Assembly (NCBI GenBank): GCA_026182355.1
Contig: JAPFBL010000575.1
Location: forward strand, 183,226-247,225
Length of the DNA: 64,000 nt
Origin: Hermatobates lingyangjiaoensis
Lineage: Eukaryota; Arthropoda; Insecta; Hemiptera; Hermatobatidae
Direction: 5' to 3'
The stretch's first letter is position 1. Each line of letters begins with the position of its first letter. Both the position numbers and the translations under genes were made by a program. Positions 10,791-22,180 of this stretch are shown here, in pieces. The notes beneath the pieces were generated by a model, which did no database searches, was not told the DNA's origin, and saw only the letters and a program-made list of their open reading frames with translations.

Positions 10791-10900
10791 TTTGTTATTG
10801 AGGGCTAGGTCAAATAAAAGAAAATAAACTCCTTCCTAGGCCGACGTTTCGATGTATTTGTACATCATCTTCAGGGCTAAAATTAGAATAAGAACTATAA
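10790..10900 (-). ncRNA. Hammerhead motif, GATGTA lineage
   Basis: Core 10843-10874 on the minus strand: CTGAAGA, spacer T, stem II GATGTA/TACATC (six perfect pairs, loop CAAA), GAAA, stem III ACGT, C. Stem I GCC/GGC pairs on either side. It lies downstream of the minus-strand GIY-YIG remnant at 11370-11515, where a PLE 3' terminal repeat would be. Confidence 0.75.
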
Positions 10901-11299
10901 AGAACATTTACCAAAACAATTTACAACTCACATAGAGAACTAACAAAAATTTTTTTAAGACCAACAGATACATACAAAAGGTTATTTTATAATCAGAGTC
11001 ATCTATTTCAAAGTATTAGACAAAAGGAAATTAGTTTTACTTTGGAAAGTGTGCTAATGGTTATTTAAGTTACATGAGAATTAATTGGTTATAGGTACGA
11101 AAAACACTACTTGTTATATTCATCTATCATTTCAACAAAACAGGGTGGGTGAACATATGAAGGTTACATAAAGAAAGGTTAGTTTATGACTAAAGGTTAT
11201 CATCCATGTTACAATGATTTACTATTGTTATTATGACTGGTGATGGGAAAGAATGTTTGTATAAATATGGCTAAACTTTTCAATATCAGACCTCGAATT

Positions 11300-11515
11300 A
11301 CCAGTGTTAGGAGTTTTCTGTATGTGTATCATTTATTTTATTATTCTTTTCCCAGGTCCTGCTTCCATGTCAATGATTTTGGAATTTGTAAGGTCAAAAG
11401 TGTTATTTAAAGAGAGGGCATGTTTTGCTAAGGCACATGTAATATTCTTTTTCTTAATATCCGTTTTGTGTTGTGCCAATCTATTTCCTAAGTACTGACT
11501 AGTTTGTCCTATATA
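11300..11515 (-). pseudogene. PLE GIY-YIG endonuclease remnant
   Basis: The minus-strand frame reads TYIGQTSQYLGNRLAQHKTD, then CALAKHALSLNNTFDL, which is the YIG half and conserved R/H segment of the Penelope-type GIY-YIG domain. A small AT indel near 11515 breaks the frame just before the YIG motif. Its 3' side leads toward the ribozyme at 10843-10874. Confidence 0.7.
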
Positions 11516-11540
11516 TGTATGTCATGTTGCAATTTGTGCA

Positions 11541-11583
<43 letters not shown>

Positions 11584-11594
11584 CCCTTTCACAC

Positions 11595-11900
11595 TTCACT
11601 CCATCTTCCCACAACCAGTCCTTCCCTGTTGCTAAGGACTGCTCATGTACATCCAAAAATTGTGTTTACAAATTGGACTGTACTCGTTGTGATGCGTTCT
11701 ACGTAGGACTGTCCTCTAACAAGCTCAGCCTCCGTATGAACGGTCATAGAGCATCCGTTAACAACAACTCCAATTTACCTGTCGCCATACACGCCAAATC
11801 CCACGGTCTGTCTTTTAACGACTGCTTCAGTGTGCAGATTCTGCGTCAGATTCCCCCTGGTGATAATAACGTGACCCTTAGAGCCTCTAGTCCTCAATAA
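11595..11900 (+). pseudogene. PLE-type GIY-YIG fragment
   Basis: Open from about 11655: NCVYKLDCTRCDAFYVGLSS, then KLSLRMNGHRAS, then HAKSHGLSFNDCF. The layout V-Y-(x)n-YVG with the R and H residues fits a GIY-YIG endonuclease with a CxxC pair before it, as in PLEs. Upstream coding is cut by (AT)n at 11539-11580. Confidence 0.6.
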
Positions 11901-11999
11901 CAAAACATAAAATAGAATAGAAGAGGTCAATAACAATTTTTGGAGTATATATGTATATATATTGTTCCCATTTGTTCCCACAAACAAATTTGTTCTCTT

Positions 12000-12392
12000 A
12001 TTTTAATACATTTTGCTTGTCCTTTAATAATCTTTTATCCTTCATTTACTTTAATATTCTTAATCTATTTATTCTCTATTAGTCTAGTTATAGCGTTGAC
12101 CTTTCAACTCTTTTATTCTAACCACTTGTTTCTTGTTGTTTTTGACCTTTGACCTTTTCTTTATATTAACCTGTACTATCCTTTTAATCTATTTATAGCA
12201 ATGACTAAGCATGAGTCATCGATTTTAATTTAACATGTCACTTGGCCAACTCCTTTTCCAGTTGAACCCTGTTAGCAGGAAGTTAGTTCGTAAGATCGAA
12301 TCTCTCAGTGTTAAGATCGTGAATGCCGAGACTGTGGTTGATTTTAATGATACCTGTTTGATAAAGGATCTTCTGCCTATTTATACCAATAT
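12000..12392 (+). pseudogene. PLE 5' region with N-terminal coding fragment
   Basis: 12060-12240 is a shared untranslated segment (also 49233-49315 and 51290-51460). It runs into an open frame reading RKLVRKIESLSVKIVNAETV, then LLPIYTN. The same short block (charged helix, then CLxEGLLPxFTNIY) recurs after PLE ribozymes at 22380-22545, 24480-24600, 54657-54845, 63510-63610 and elsewhere, so it is the start of the PLE protein. It always stops at an (AT)n or tail junction. Confidence 0.6.
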
Positions 12393-12399
12393 ATCAATG

Positions 12400-12600
12400 A
12401 TGAAACCACAATAAGAATGGGAAAACAAGACTAAGATCTTTCAACCGTAACAAGCGGTCTTCGTCAGAGTCAAAAACCCAACTGACTCTGTTGGGTTGGA
12501 ACCTCAGTTGGGTTTTTGACTCTGACGAAGACGGCTTGTTACGGTTGAAAGATCTTAGTCTTGTTTTCCCATTTCTTATTGTGGTTTGATCATTGATTGT
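12400..12600. repeat. Foldback of two GACCG-lineage hammerheads
   Basis: A minus-strand core (12433-12467) and a plus-strand core (12522-12556) face outward around a short centre. In the plus copy stem II reads GACGG, which breaks one pair. Arms are about 90 bp. Confidence 0.75.
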
Positions 12601-12833
12601 TATTTCACGTGTTTATGTGTAAGCTTTTTATACCAATATATATATATATATATTGATTGTATATCTTATATATTATATAAGAACTGACCGAGTCCTGATT
12701 ATTTATCAATATGTACATATTTAAGTATAAGCTATATTTATATACGAGTATTTCTATTTACTTAATAAACGGATAGACGATCTAGACTGGAGACACATTA
12801 TATATTTATTGTGATATAAATATATGTTTATTT

Positions 12834-12835
<2 letters not shown>

Positions 12836-12895
<60 letters not shown>

Positions 12896-12900
12896 GATCT
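12836..12900. repeat. (AT)n microsatellite
   Basis: About 60 bp of AT alternation. The open frame across it encodes only Ile-Tyr. Confidence 0.95.
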
Positions 12901-13024
12901 AGACACAATACGAGTATATTTATGTTTGTATATTTCATCAAAGGCATCTTGGATCCTCAACAGGTCCCATCAAAACTGGATTATTTATTTCTGTATGAAT
13001 CACTAGACATGAGTTACTTTAAAG

Positions 13025-13685
13025 CCAGAGATTCCCAAAGCGGGTTCCGGGGAATCCAGAGGTTCCTTAACGGAGTGTCTGGGGTTCCGTAAAAAACATT
13101 TAGAGAAAAAAAAATTATTGGGTATGGATTTATTGTGTGTTTCTTATACACATAAGTAGAAGTGGCCAAAATTTTATTCATATTTAGGAAGAATCACTAG
13201 TCAGTTTTTGGAGCTATCTAGATTCCCGAATTTCTTTCTATTGCAAAAATAGCACTTCACACATTGCTACCACTTCCCACTACCTACTTATGAAAAACCG
13301 GATTTTCTTGCCATAAAAACTAAATACCGAAGTAGACTTCATGCTCGGTCTGACTTGAGAATCAAACTTCCAACTATAAAACCAAAAATGATTACAAAAT
13401 AAACTATGTGTTAAAGTTGCTCATAATTCTGTTTCATGTGTTATGTACTTGTGGAATAGATGAAAATTAAAATCTTTTAGTTTTGAATTTTTCTTCAAAA
13501 AATACGCATTTCAGTAATAATACTTTTTAATTGTTTTCAAACAATAATACTATTTATAAAAGCATATGAAAATAGTGATATTATGATTGTAAAAAATTTT
13601 TAGAATCTGGGGTTCCTGGGAAAGTTACTGAAGCAAAAAGGGTTCCGCGTCGAAAAAAGTTTAAAAAACAGTGCTTTAAAGTAGA
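13025..13685 (+). mobile_element. Dispersed repeat, inverted relative to 62950
   Basis: It starts with CCAAAGCGGGTTCCGGGGAA and ends with GTTACTGAAGCAAAAAGGGTTCC. The reverse complement of the right end, and much of the AT-rich body, occurs at 62950-63310. No coding sequence is recognised. It resembles the untranslated end of a DNA transposon, but I cannot name the superfamily. Confidence 0.6.
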
Positions 13686-13689
13686 AGGT

Positions 13690-14290
13690 ATATTATATGT
13701 GAGTGGTTGTTATATTACTAAAGTCTGAGGGTCTATGTTTAGAGGAAATCAGATTTTGTGAGAATTCTTTGTATGTGCCGTAAGGCTATAAGAAAAAGGG
13801 ATGAGTCAGCCCTTCAGGCGATATGACACGTCATGCATGAAGATATATATCACTCCAACATTACAATGACCAGCAAATATCATACAATACATGAAAGTCA
13901 CTAACCGCCATCTTATACTATGCAAAGGACCAATATTTTTATAATTAGAACTCAATATTCATTATTACATCAATTATTAATTATTGTATCTATATATTAT
14001 ACTAATTATTGAAACATTATATAATATTAGAAATACAATACAAATAATATATAAAACTAAAAGAAAGAAATAACTTGCACTTTATTAAACAGACTACGTT
14101 GTTTTTCAAATTATTATTTATTTCTAGAGCATAAATTAATAATAATTAAACTGAATTTCTTTTTTTTTAATTTTTCTTTTATGTGTTATTCTTCAGTATA
14201 AATACAACATTTTATATAAACACATGAAATAACAATCAATCAAGGGTAAAAATGCTTTTTTTCTCTCATTTCATATTGCCGTTAGATCAT
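13690..14290. other. AT-rich stretch, nothing recognised
   Basis: No supported gene or repeat beyond short PLE-tail scraps near 14215-14240. Confidence 0.5.
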
Positions 14291-14312
14291 TGGTTCTGTA
14301 TATATATATATA

Positions 14313-14344
<32 letters not shown>

Positions 14345-14380
14345 CACAAAATTGTCACAATAACACGTGATATAAATATT

Positions 14381-14665
14381 CAGGTAACTCACCACAAATG
14401 AATGAAGATAGTCGCTCTGAGGCCTTTCGTTTTCACGTCATCGGAGAGCAAGTGAATACAAGTTGTAGGCAGGTTATGAATTTTGATTTATAGTTGGATT
14501 GAGATTGTGATTATGATTGGAAAAATACTGTCAATGATGCCAATCTTAATCCAACTATAAATCAAAATTCATAACCTGCCTACAACTTGTATTCACTTGC
14601 TCTCTGATGACGTGAAAACGAAAGGCCTCAGAGCGACTATCTTCATTCATTTGTGGTGAGTTTTC

Positions 14666-14668
<3 letters not shown>
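14381..14668. repeat. PLE foldback with GT-lineage hammerheads
   Basis: Palindrome with ~130-bp arms, flanked by (AT)n on both sides (about 14300-14342 and 14670-14712). The right arm holds a complete motif at 14604-14629: CTGATGA, C, stem II GT/AC with loop GAAA, GAAA, stem III AGGCCT, C; stem I GCTCT/AGAGC gives five pairs. The left arm copy on the minus strand (14419-14444) has CCGATGA, a change at an invariant base. Confidence 0.8.
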
Positions 14669-14714
<46 letters not shown>

Positions 14715-14716
<2 letters not shown>

Positions 14717-14830
14717 TTCACGATCAATCACAAACACAGAACTAAGGAACAAACACACTTACTGTCTCTAATTTTTGGTTGAACCGTCATCAGGAGAGTT
14801 GAGAAAGGCACACCAAGCGCACTTGTGAAG
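14715..14830 (-). ncRNA. Degenerate hammerhead (GGTT lineage)
   Basis: Minus 14769-14792: CTGATGA, C, GGTT/AACC, then AAAAATTA where the intact copy at 35539 has GAAAATTA. Probably inactive. Confidence 0.45.
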
Positions 14831-14929
14831 TGATGGTGACCAACCATCATCAGTGATGATTAGGCGAGACCAACCGTCGCTAATGTAGGAGTACAGACAG
14901 CTAATGTAGTGTATACAGAGTCATTTGCT

Positions 14930-15040
14930 TAACACTGTACTAATAATCGTATTTTCTACTATGCTATAATTTCTAATGGAATTTTGGAATAGCAAGTCTA
15001 GTTAAATTTTTGATTCCATCAAAGACGGGTACGTTTGCTA
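14930..15040 (+). mobile_element. Helitron 3' end variant (CTAT)
   Basis: Matches the Helitron ends at 18134 and 20140, with the hairpin altered to CCATC-AAA-GACGG and the terminus CTAT rather than CTAG. It is followed by the ~130-bp tandem units. Confidence 0.6.
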
Positions 15041-15303
15041 TGTATTATATATAACTGTAAACTTTTTTTTTATTTAATGTTTGCTTTAATAGAAACGCTG
15101 GTAATAAAGTAAGGTATGGAACTACAGTAGCCCAGTGGCTTGCGTGCTCGCCGATGACAGTAGTGCAAATGTATTATAAATAAATGTAACAAAAATTTTT
15201 TTTTTAATTTAATATTTGCGTAATATAAACACTAGTAATAAAGTAAGGTATGAAACCAGAGTAGCCCGGTGGCTTGCGTACTCGCTGTTGACAGTAGCAC
15301 AAG
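15041..15303. repeat. ~130-bp tandem units, copy set 1
   Basis: Two units containing GTAGCCCAGTGGCTTGCGTG and GACAGTAGTGCAAATGTATT. The same units occur at 18137-18395 and 20143-20530, each time just after a CTAT-ending Helitron terminus. Confidence 0.8.
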
Positions 15304-15305
15304 TA

Positions 15306-15833
15306 TCTTTATAAATAAAATAATGATTTTGTCTGTACATTGCTTAGAACTGACTCATTTCAAGTTTTCTTTACGTTTCATACATTGGAGAAACCGAATC
15401 CACCCTTAGAAAAATTTCTGTCGGTTTGTCCGCAAAACTTTGTCACAGGTAAACTCAGCTACCATAAGACATATAAAGCTGAAACTTTTACAGTAGATTT
15501 GTGTAGGTCTAACTTAAAATATAGGCTATGAATTGATTGGAAATTCAACGTAGAAGTGAAGTTATGGACGTTTAACGCAAAAATGTTTGTCACAAGTAAA
15601 CTCAGCCACCATAAGACATAGCGAGCTGAAACATTGACACTGGATTTGTGTGTGCCTAACATAAAATATGGGCTCTAAATAGATTAATAATTCAGTACAG
15701 AAGCGAAGTTATGGGGCTTTTAGCTGTATTTTCCTAACTTCACTGACAAGTTTGTTTTGAAAATACACAGGTGTGGCAAGTAGGTATTGTTAGTTGATTT
15801 TAATTTCAATTGAGCATATGAATATATTGTGTA
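15306..15833 (+). mobile_element. Helitron 5' half
   Basis: It begins TCTTTATAAATAAAATAATG, an arthropod Helitron-type TC... 5' start, with tandem GTCGGTTTGTC-type strings shortly after. It ends at AATATATTGTGTA, where the orientation switches: the next bases are the reverse complement of a Helitron 3' end. Confidence 0.7.
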
Positions 15834-16681
15834 CTAGCAAATGTACCCGTCTTTGACGGAATCAAAAATTCTATTATACTTGGTATTCCAAAATATCAAT
15901 TATAGTATTATACTAATACTATAATAAGAAATTGTAGAATAGTAGAAAACACCATTATTAGTACAGTGTTAAACAAATGCCTCTGTATACACTACATTAG
16001 CTGTCTGTCCTTCAGGTTCATGGAAGAACAATCAGTTGAAACCTCTGACTATTGAGCAAGTAAACTACAGTTGACCACGTGAGAAAAACTTGGTTTTGCT
16101 AACTTGAATTCCTGCGTTAGATAAAGTCTCCCTTTGCGACTTAGTTAACGTCATTGCGAAATAGACTCTGACCGGACTTTTCAATAATTTCAACGTAAAC
16201 AGACAGTGGCTCGGAATCAATGGTATGTGTGGTATACACACAGACTCCCCAATACCACATCCAGTCATTATGTCCGCCTCTATGGCATACCTGTGTAGAG
16301 CACGAACTCAGAGTCTTGTCCCGTTGCACAGTTTTGGGGCACTCATGTTTCGTAACATGAAATTTGTTACTGCTACTAAATTGCAGCATGATTGGTTCTC
16401 CTACTTTAAGTTTTTACTCATGAGCAGGCAGTCCAGGAGAAATAAATTCAGAGTCAATAAATTCAATTAGATAATGAACTGCTTCTTCATCACTAATCCA
16501 ATTTCTTTACTGACTTGTAAGTTCTTTCCTCGGTTTCATATAGCGTAAGAACTTGTTTGTTGATTTATCATGCCTGTTCATATTAAGGGCTGAGAATTGC
16601 TCGTTTACAAAAGATTTATTCTCAATAGATAGTACATCCTTAACTCTGTGAAACACCATTTCAATGATGTCAAATACGCAA
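15834..16681 (-). mobile_element. Helitron 3' half, inverted
   Basis: The minus-strand 3' end is at 15834 (CTAG, hairpin CCGTC/GACGG). The segment includes the helicase remnant 16060-16716 and stops at 16681, exactly where the next plus-strand 5' end (TCTTTATAAA) begins. Relative to the intact-order copy at 16682-18134, the 3' half has been turned around. Confidence 0.7.
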
Positions 16682-16716
16682 TCTTTATAAATAAAATAAT
16701 GATTTTGTCTGTACAT
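16060..16716 (-). pseudogene. Helitron PIF1-like helicase, C-terminal remnant
   Basis: Minus-strand pieces read PGLPAHE-stop-KLKVGEPIML, then FMLRNMSAPKLCNGTRL, then ESVCIPHIPLIPS and SPVRVYFAMTLTKSQRETL. These align in order with the end of the PIF1-type helicase of Helitrons (GLPAH, LRN, NGTRL, PRIPLIPS, FAMTINKSQGQTL). There are stops and frame changes, and the conserved SQGQT is SQRET. Dead coding sequence. Confidence 0.8.
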
Positions 16717-18134
16717 TGCTTAGAACTGACTCATTTCAAGTTTTCTTTACGTTTCATACATTGGAGAAACCGAATCCACCATTAGAAAAATTTCTGTCGG
16801 TTTGTCGGTTTGTCGGTTGTCGTTTGTCGGTTTGTCGTTTGTCGGTTTGTCCGCAAAACTTTGTCACAGGTAAACTCAGATACCATAAGACATACAAAGC
16901 TGAAACTTTTACAGTAGATTTGTGTAGGTCTAACTTAAAATATAGGCTATGAATTGATTGGAAATTCAACGTAGAAGTGAAGTTATGGACGTTTAACGCA
17001 AAAATGTTTGTCACAAGTAAACTCAGCCACCATAAGACATAGCGAGCTGAAACATTGACACTGGATTTGTGTATGCCTAACTTAAAATATGGGCTCTAAA
17101 TAGATTATTAATTCAGTACAGAAGCGAAGTTATGGGGCTTTTAGCTGTATTTTCCTAACTTCAGAGACAAGTTTGTTTTGAAAATACACAGGTGTGGCAA
17201 GTAGGTATTGTTAGTTGATTTTAATTTCAATTGAGCATATGAATATATTGCGTATTTGACATCATTGAAATGGTGTTTCACAGAGTTAAGGATGTACTAT
17301 CTATTGAGAATAAATGTTTTGTAAACGAGCAATTCTCAACTCTTAATATGAACAGGGAGGAAAAATCAACAAACAAGTTCTTACGCTATATGAAGCCGAG
17401 GAAAGAACTTACAAGTCAGTAAAGAGATTGGATTAGTGACGAAGAAGCGGTTCATTATGTAATTGAATTTCTTGACTCTGAATTTATTTCTCCTGGACTG
17501 CCTGCTCATGAGTAAAAACTTAAAGTAGAGCACCAATCATGCTGCAATTTAGTAGCAGTAACAAATTTCATGTTACGAAACATGAGTGCCCCAAAACTGT
17601 GCAACGGGACACGACTCTGAGTTCGTGCTCTACACAGATATGCCATAGAGGCGGACATAATGACTGGATGTGGTATTGGGGAGTCTGTGTGTATACTTCA
17701 CATACCATTGATTCCGAGCCACTGTCTGTTTACGTTGAAATGATTGCAAAGTCGGGTCAGAGTCTATTTCGCAATGACGTTAACTAAGTCGCAAAGGGAG
17801 ACTTCATCTAACGCAGGAATACAAGGTAGCAAAACCAAGTTTTTCTCACATGGTCAAATGTAGTTTACATGCTCAACGGTCAGAGGTTTCAACTCTTTCT
17901 TCTACCATGAACCTGAAGGACAGACAGCTAATGTAGTGTATAAGCTGGAGGCATTTGTTTAACACTGTAGTAATAATGGTATTTTCTACTATTCTATAAT
18001 TTCTAATGACATTTTGAAATACCAAAAATGACGGAACTTCTGATTCCTCCGTGGTATAGCCGAAAGGCAATAGGCACACGGCAATAAAACAAAACAGGAA
18101 CTTCTGATTCCGTCAAAGACGGGTACGTTTGCTA
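16682..18134 (+). mobile_element. Helitron, deleted but in normal order
   Basis: 5' end TCTTTATAAA at 16682, a run of GTCGGTTT repeats at 16798-16850, 5' segment to ~17250, then directly the C-terminal helicase remnant (17255-17880) and a 3' hairpin plus CTAT at 18134. The Rep and helicase N-terminal regions are missing, so it cannot be autonomous. Confidence 0.75.
17255..17880 (+). pseudogene. Helitron helicase C-terminal remnant
   Basis: The same blocks as at 16060-16716, plus strand: EEAVHYVIEFLDSEF, SPGLPAHE-stop, LRNMSAPKLCNGT and the PLIPS block, in shifting frames. The 82-residue open segment at 17539-17787 is an out-of-frame reading. It is almost identical to 19262-19890. Confidence 0.75.
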
Positions 18135-18136
18135 TG

Positions 18137-18400
18137 TATTATATATAACTGTCAACTTTTTTTTTAATTTAATATTTGCTTAATAAATACACTGGTAATA
18201 ATGTAAGGTATGGGACCAGAGTAGCCCAGTGGCTTGCGTGATCGCCGATGACAGTAGTGCAAATGTATTATAAATAAACACAACAAAAATATTTTTTTTT
18301 AATTTAATATTTGCGTAATATAAACACTGGTAATAAAGTAAGGTATGGAACCAGAGTAGCCCAGTGGCTTGCGTGCTAGCTTTTGACTGGGAGCACGTTA
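18137..18400. repeat. ~130-bp tandem units, copy set 2
   Basis: Two units as at 15041-15303. Confidence 0.75.
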
Positions 18401-18404
18401 ATTA

Positions 18405-18732
18405 GAACTAACTCATTTCATGTTTTCTTTACGTTTCATACTTCAGAGTAGCCACATGTACCCTTAGAATAATTTCTGTCTGTCGGTTTGTCCACAAAAT
18501 ATTGCTACCATAAGACATATAAAGCTGAAACATTGATTGTAGATTTGTGTATGTCTAACTTAAAATCTAATCTTTGTATACAGAGGCTTTTTTTTAGCAC
18601 TGTACTAATAATGGTATTTTCTACTATTCTATAACTTCTAATTGTAGTATTAGTATAATACTATAATTGATATTTTGGAATACCAAGTATAATAGAATTT
18701 TTGATTCCGTCAAAGACGGGTACGTTTGCTAG
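18405..18732 (+). mobile_element. Helitron, internally deleted, CTAG end
   Basis: A 5'-region scrap (TTACGTTTCATACTTCAGAG) joins directly to a 3' terminus ending CTAG at 18729-18732. Confidence 0.65.
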
Positions 18733-19261
18733 TATATTCATATGCTCAATTGAAATTAAAATCAACTAACAATACCTACTTGCCACACCTGTGTATTTTC
18801 AAAACAAACTTGTCTGTGAAGTTAGGAAAATACAGCTAAAAGCCCCATAACTTCGCTTCTGTATTGAATTAATAATCTAGTTAGAGCCCATATTTTAAGT
18901 TAGGCCCACACAAATCCAGTGTCAATGTTTCAGCTTGCTATGTCTTATGGTGGCTGAGTTTACTTGTGACAAACATTTTTCCGTTAAACGTCCATAACTT
19001 CACTTCTACGTTGAATTTCCAATCAATTCATAGCCTATATTTTAAGTTAGACCTACACAAATCTACTGTAAAAGTTTCAGCTTTATATGTCTTATGGTAG
19101 CTGAGTTTACCTGTGACAAAGTTTTGCGGACAAACCGACAAACCGACAGAAATTTTTCTAAGGGTGGATTCGGTTTCTCCAATGTATGAAACGTAAAGAA
19201 AACTTGAAATGAGTCAGTTCTGAGCAATGTACAGACAAAATCATTATTTTATTTATAAAGA
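18733..19261 (-). mobile_element. Helitron 5' half, inverted
   Basis: Reverse complement of 15306-15833, with its TC start at 19261 on the minus strand. The junction 18732/18733 is the exact mirror of the junction 15833/15834. Confidence 0.7.
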
Positions 19262-20140
19262 TTTGACATCATTGAAATGGTGTTTCACAGAGTTAAGGAT
19301 GTACTATCTATTGAGAATAGATGTTTTGTAAACGAGCAATTCTCAACTCTTAATATGAACAGGGAGGAAAAATCAACAAACAAGTTCTTACGCTATATCT
19401 TACCGAGGAAAGAACTTACAAGTCAGTAAAGAGATTGGATTAGTGACGAAGAAGCAGTTCATTATCTAATTGAATTTCTTGACTCTGAATTTATTTCTCC
19501 TGGACTGCCTGCTCATGAGTAAAAACTTAAAGTAGAGCACCAATCATGCTACAATTTAGTAGCAGTAACAAATTTCATGTTACGAAACATGAGTGCCCCA
19601 AAACTGTGCAACGGGACACGACTCTGAGTTCGTGCTCTACACAGATATGCCATAGAGGCGGACATAATGACTGGATGTGGTATTGGGGAGTCTGTGTGTA
19701 TACTTCACATACCATTGATTCCGAGCCACTGTCTGTTTACGTTGAAATGATTGCAAAGTCCGGTCAGAGTCTATTTCGCAATGACGTTAACTAAGTCGCA
19801 AAGGGAGACTTCATCTAACGCAGGATACATGGTAGCAAAACCAAGTTTTTCTCACATGGTCAAATGTAGTTTACATGCTCAACGGTCAGAGGTTTCAACT
19901 CTTTCTTCTACCATGAACCTGAAGGACAGACAGCTAATGTAGTGTATAAGCTGGAGGCATTTGTTTAACACTGTAGTAATAATGGTATTTTCTACTATTC
20001 TATAATTTCTAATGACATTTTGAAATACCAAAAATGACGGAACTTCTGATTCCTCCGTGGTATAGCCGAAAGGCAATAGGCACAGGGCAATAAACCAAAA
20101 CAGGAACTTCTGATTCCGTCAAAGACGGGTACGTTTGCTA
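19262..20140 (+). mobile_element. Helitron 3' half with helicase remnant
   Basis: Starts at ATTTGACATCATTGAAATGG, the same internal position as 17255, and runs through the helicase remnant (to ~19890) to a CTAT end at ~20140. It matches 17255-18134 almost base for base about 2006 bp downstream. Confidence 0.75.
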
Positions 20141-20142
20141 TG

Positions 20143-20873
20143 TATTATATATAACTGTCAACTTTTTTTTAATTTAATATTTGCTTAATAAATACACTGG
20201 TAATATTGTAAGGTATGGGACCAGAGTAGCCCAGTGGCTTGCGTGATCGCCGATGACAGTAGTGCAAATGTATTATAAATAAATGTAACAAACAAATATT
20301 TTTTTGAATTTAAAATGTGGATAATATAAAAGATGGTAATAAAGTAAAGGGATCTAGCCAGGGTTGCCAGTAGCTTGCTTGCTCGCCGATGACAGTAGTG
20401 CAAATGTATTATAACTAAACACAACAAAAATATTTTTTTTTAATTTAATATTTGCGTAATATAAACACTGGTAATAAAGTAAGGTATGGAACCAGAGTAG
20501 CCCAGTGGCTTGCGTGTTAGCTTTTGACTGGGAGCACGTTAATTAGAACTAACTCATTTCAAGTTTTCTTTACGTTTCATACTTCAGAGTAGCCACATGT
20601 ACCCTTAGAATAATTTCTGTCTGTCGGTTTGTCCACAAAATATTGCTACCATAAGACATATAAAGCTGAAACATTGATTGTAGATTTGTGTATGTCTAAC
20701 TTAAAATCTAATCTTTGTATACAGAGTCTTTTTTTTAGCACTGTACTAATAATGGTATTTTCTACTATTCTATAACTTCTAATTGTAGTATTAGTATAAT
20801 ACTATAATTGATATTTTGGAATACCAAGTATAATAGAATTTTTGATTCCGTCAAAGACGGGTACGTTTGCTAG
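20143..20873 (+). mobile_element. 130-bp units plus deleted Helitron end
   Basis: Three 130-bp units, a 5' scrap and a 3' end with CTAG at 20870-20873. It repeats 18137-18732 with one extra unit. Confidence 0.7.
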
Positions 20874-21370
20874 TATCTATATAAATAAAAGAGAGGTTTT
20901 ATCTGTACATTGCTTAGAACTGACTCATTTCAAGTTTTCTTTATGTTTCATACTTTAGAAAAGCCGCATGTACCCTTAGAATAATTTCTGTCTGTCTGTT
21001 TGTCGATATGTTATAGTCACCCACCAGTAAACTCAGCCAATATAAGACATAACAAGTTGAAACTTTGACAGTAGATTTCTGTATGTCTAACTTAAAATCT
21101 AAACTTTGAATGGATTGAATATTCAACGATGAAGCGAAGTTTTGAACTTTAAAGCCGTGTTTGGTTAACTACACAGATATGTTTATTTTGAAAATATACA
21201 GGTTTAGCAAGTAGGTATTGATGGTTGATTTTAATTTCATTTGCGTACATGAATATATTGCATATTTGAACTTATTGACAAGGTGTTTCCCAGAGTTCAA
21301 GATGTTCAGAATTCAGAATTCATGATATTCAGAATAAACATCATGATTTGTGTTCTTGACCCAGTATTTA

Positions 21371-21648
21371 TATGATGTAATTTTTTGTGGGTTGAGGTCC
21401 AATGATTTTAAACTAGTCCCTTTGCGGACGTTTCGACATATATTTATGTTATCTTCAGGGCTTGGAAATCTGTTTATGTTGCAGCATACCTATTTACTAC
21501 AGTAGCCATCATGTAACAGTAGTAAATAGGTATGCTGCAACATAGACAGATTTCCAAGCCCTGAAGATGACATAAATATATGTCGAAACGTCGGCAAAAG
21601 GACTGGTTTAAAATCATTGGACCTCAACCCTCAAAAAATTACATCATA
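21371..21648. repeat. PLE foldback with GACATA-lineage hammerheads
   Basis: Arms of ~135 bp begin at ATGATGTAATTTTTT. Plus core 21561-21592: CTGAAGA, T, stem II GACATA/TATGTC, GAAA, ACGT, C, with stem I GCC/GGC. The minus copy (21427-21458) has a paired but slightly altered stem II. The foldback sits inside a Helitron, so it is the younger insertion. Confidence 0.85.
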
Positions 21649-21659
21649 TTCAGAATAAA

Positions 21660-22180
21660 TAGATTTGTGAACAAGCAATTCTGAACCCTTAATATGAACA
21701 GGCAGGAAAAATCAACAAACAAGTTCTTACGCTATATCAAGCCGAAGATAGAACTTAAAAGTCAGTAAAGAGAGTGATTAGTAATGAGGAAGTAGTTCAT
21801 TATCTTTTTGAAATCGTGATTGCTCCTGGACTGCCTGCTCATGAGTACTTGCTTGAAGAAGGTGCACCATAAAGATACGATTTAGTATCAGTAAAACAAT
21901 TCATGTTACGAAACTTGAGTGTCTCGGGAAATGTGCAACAGGACATGACTCTGAGTTTGTTCTCTTTACTGATATGCCATAGAGACGGACATCATGACTG
22001 GGTGTGGAATGGGGAGTCTGTATGTATACGACCCATACCACTGATTCCGAGCCACTATCTGTTTCCGTTGAAGCAATTGCAAAGTCCTTTTAGAGTCTAT
22101 TTCGCATTGATATTAACTAAGTCGAAAAAGGGAAACTTTATCTAACGCAGGAATGTAGTTTGTTTGCTCAAGAGTCAGAG
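21660..22180 (+). pseudogene. Helitron helicase C-terminal remnant, diverged
   Basis: Blocks PGLPAHE, LRNLSVSGNVQQD and IPLIPSHYLFPLKQLQSPFR are recognisable in different frames. Confidence 0.65.

Noticed and set aside
17539..19794. Two identical 82-residue frames as a conserved gene
   Set aside because: They are an out-of-frame reading of a duplicated Helitron helicase remnant.
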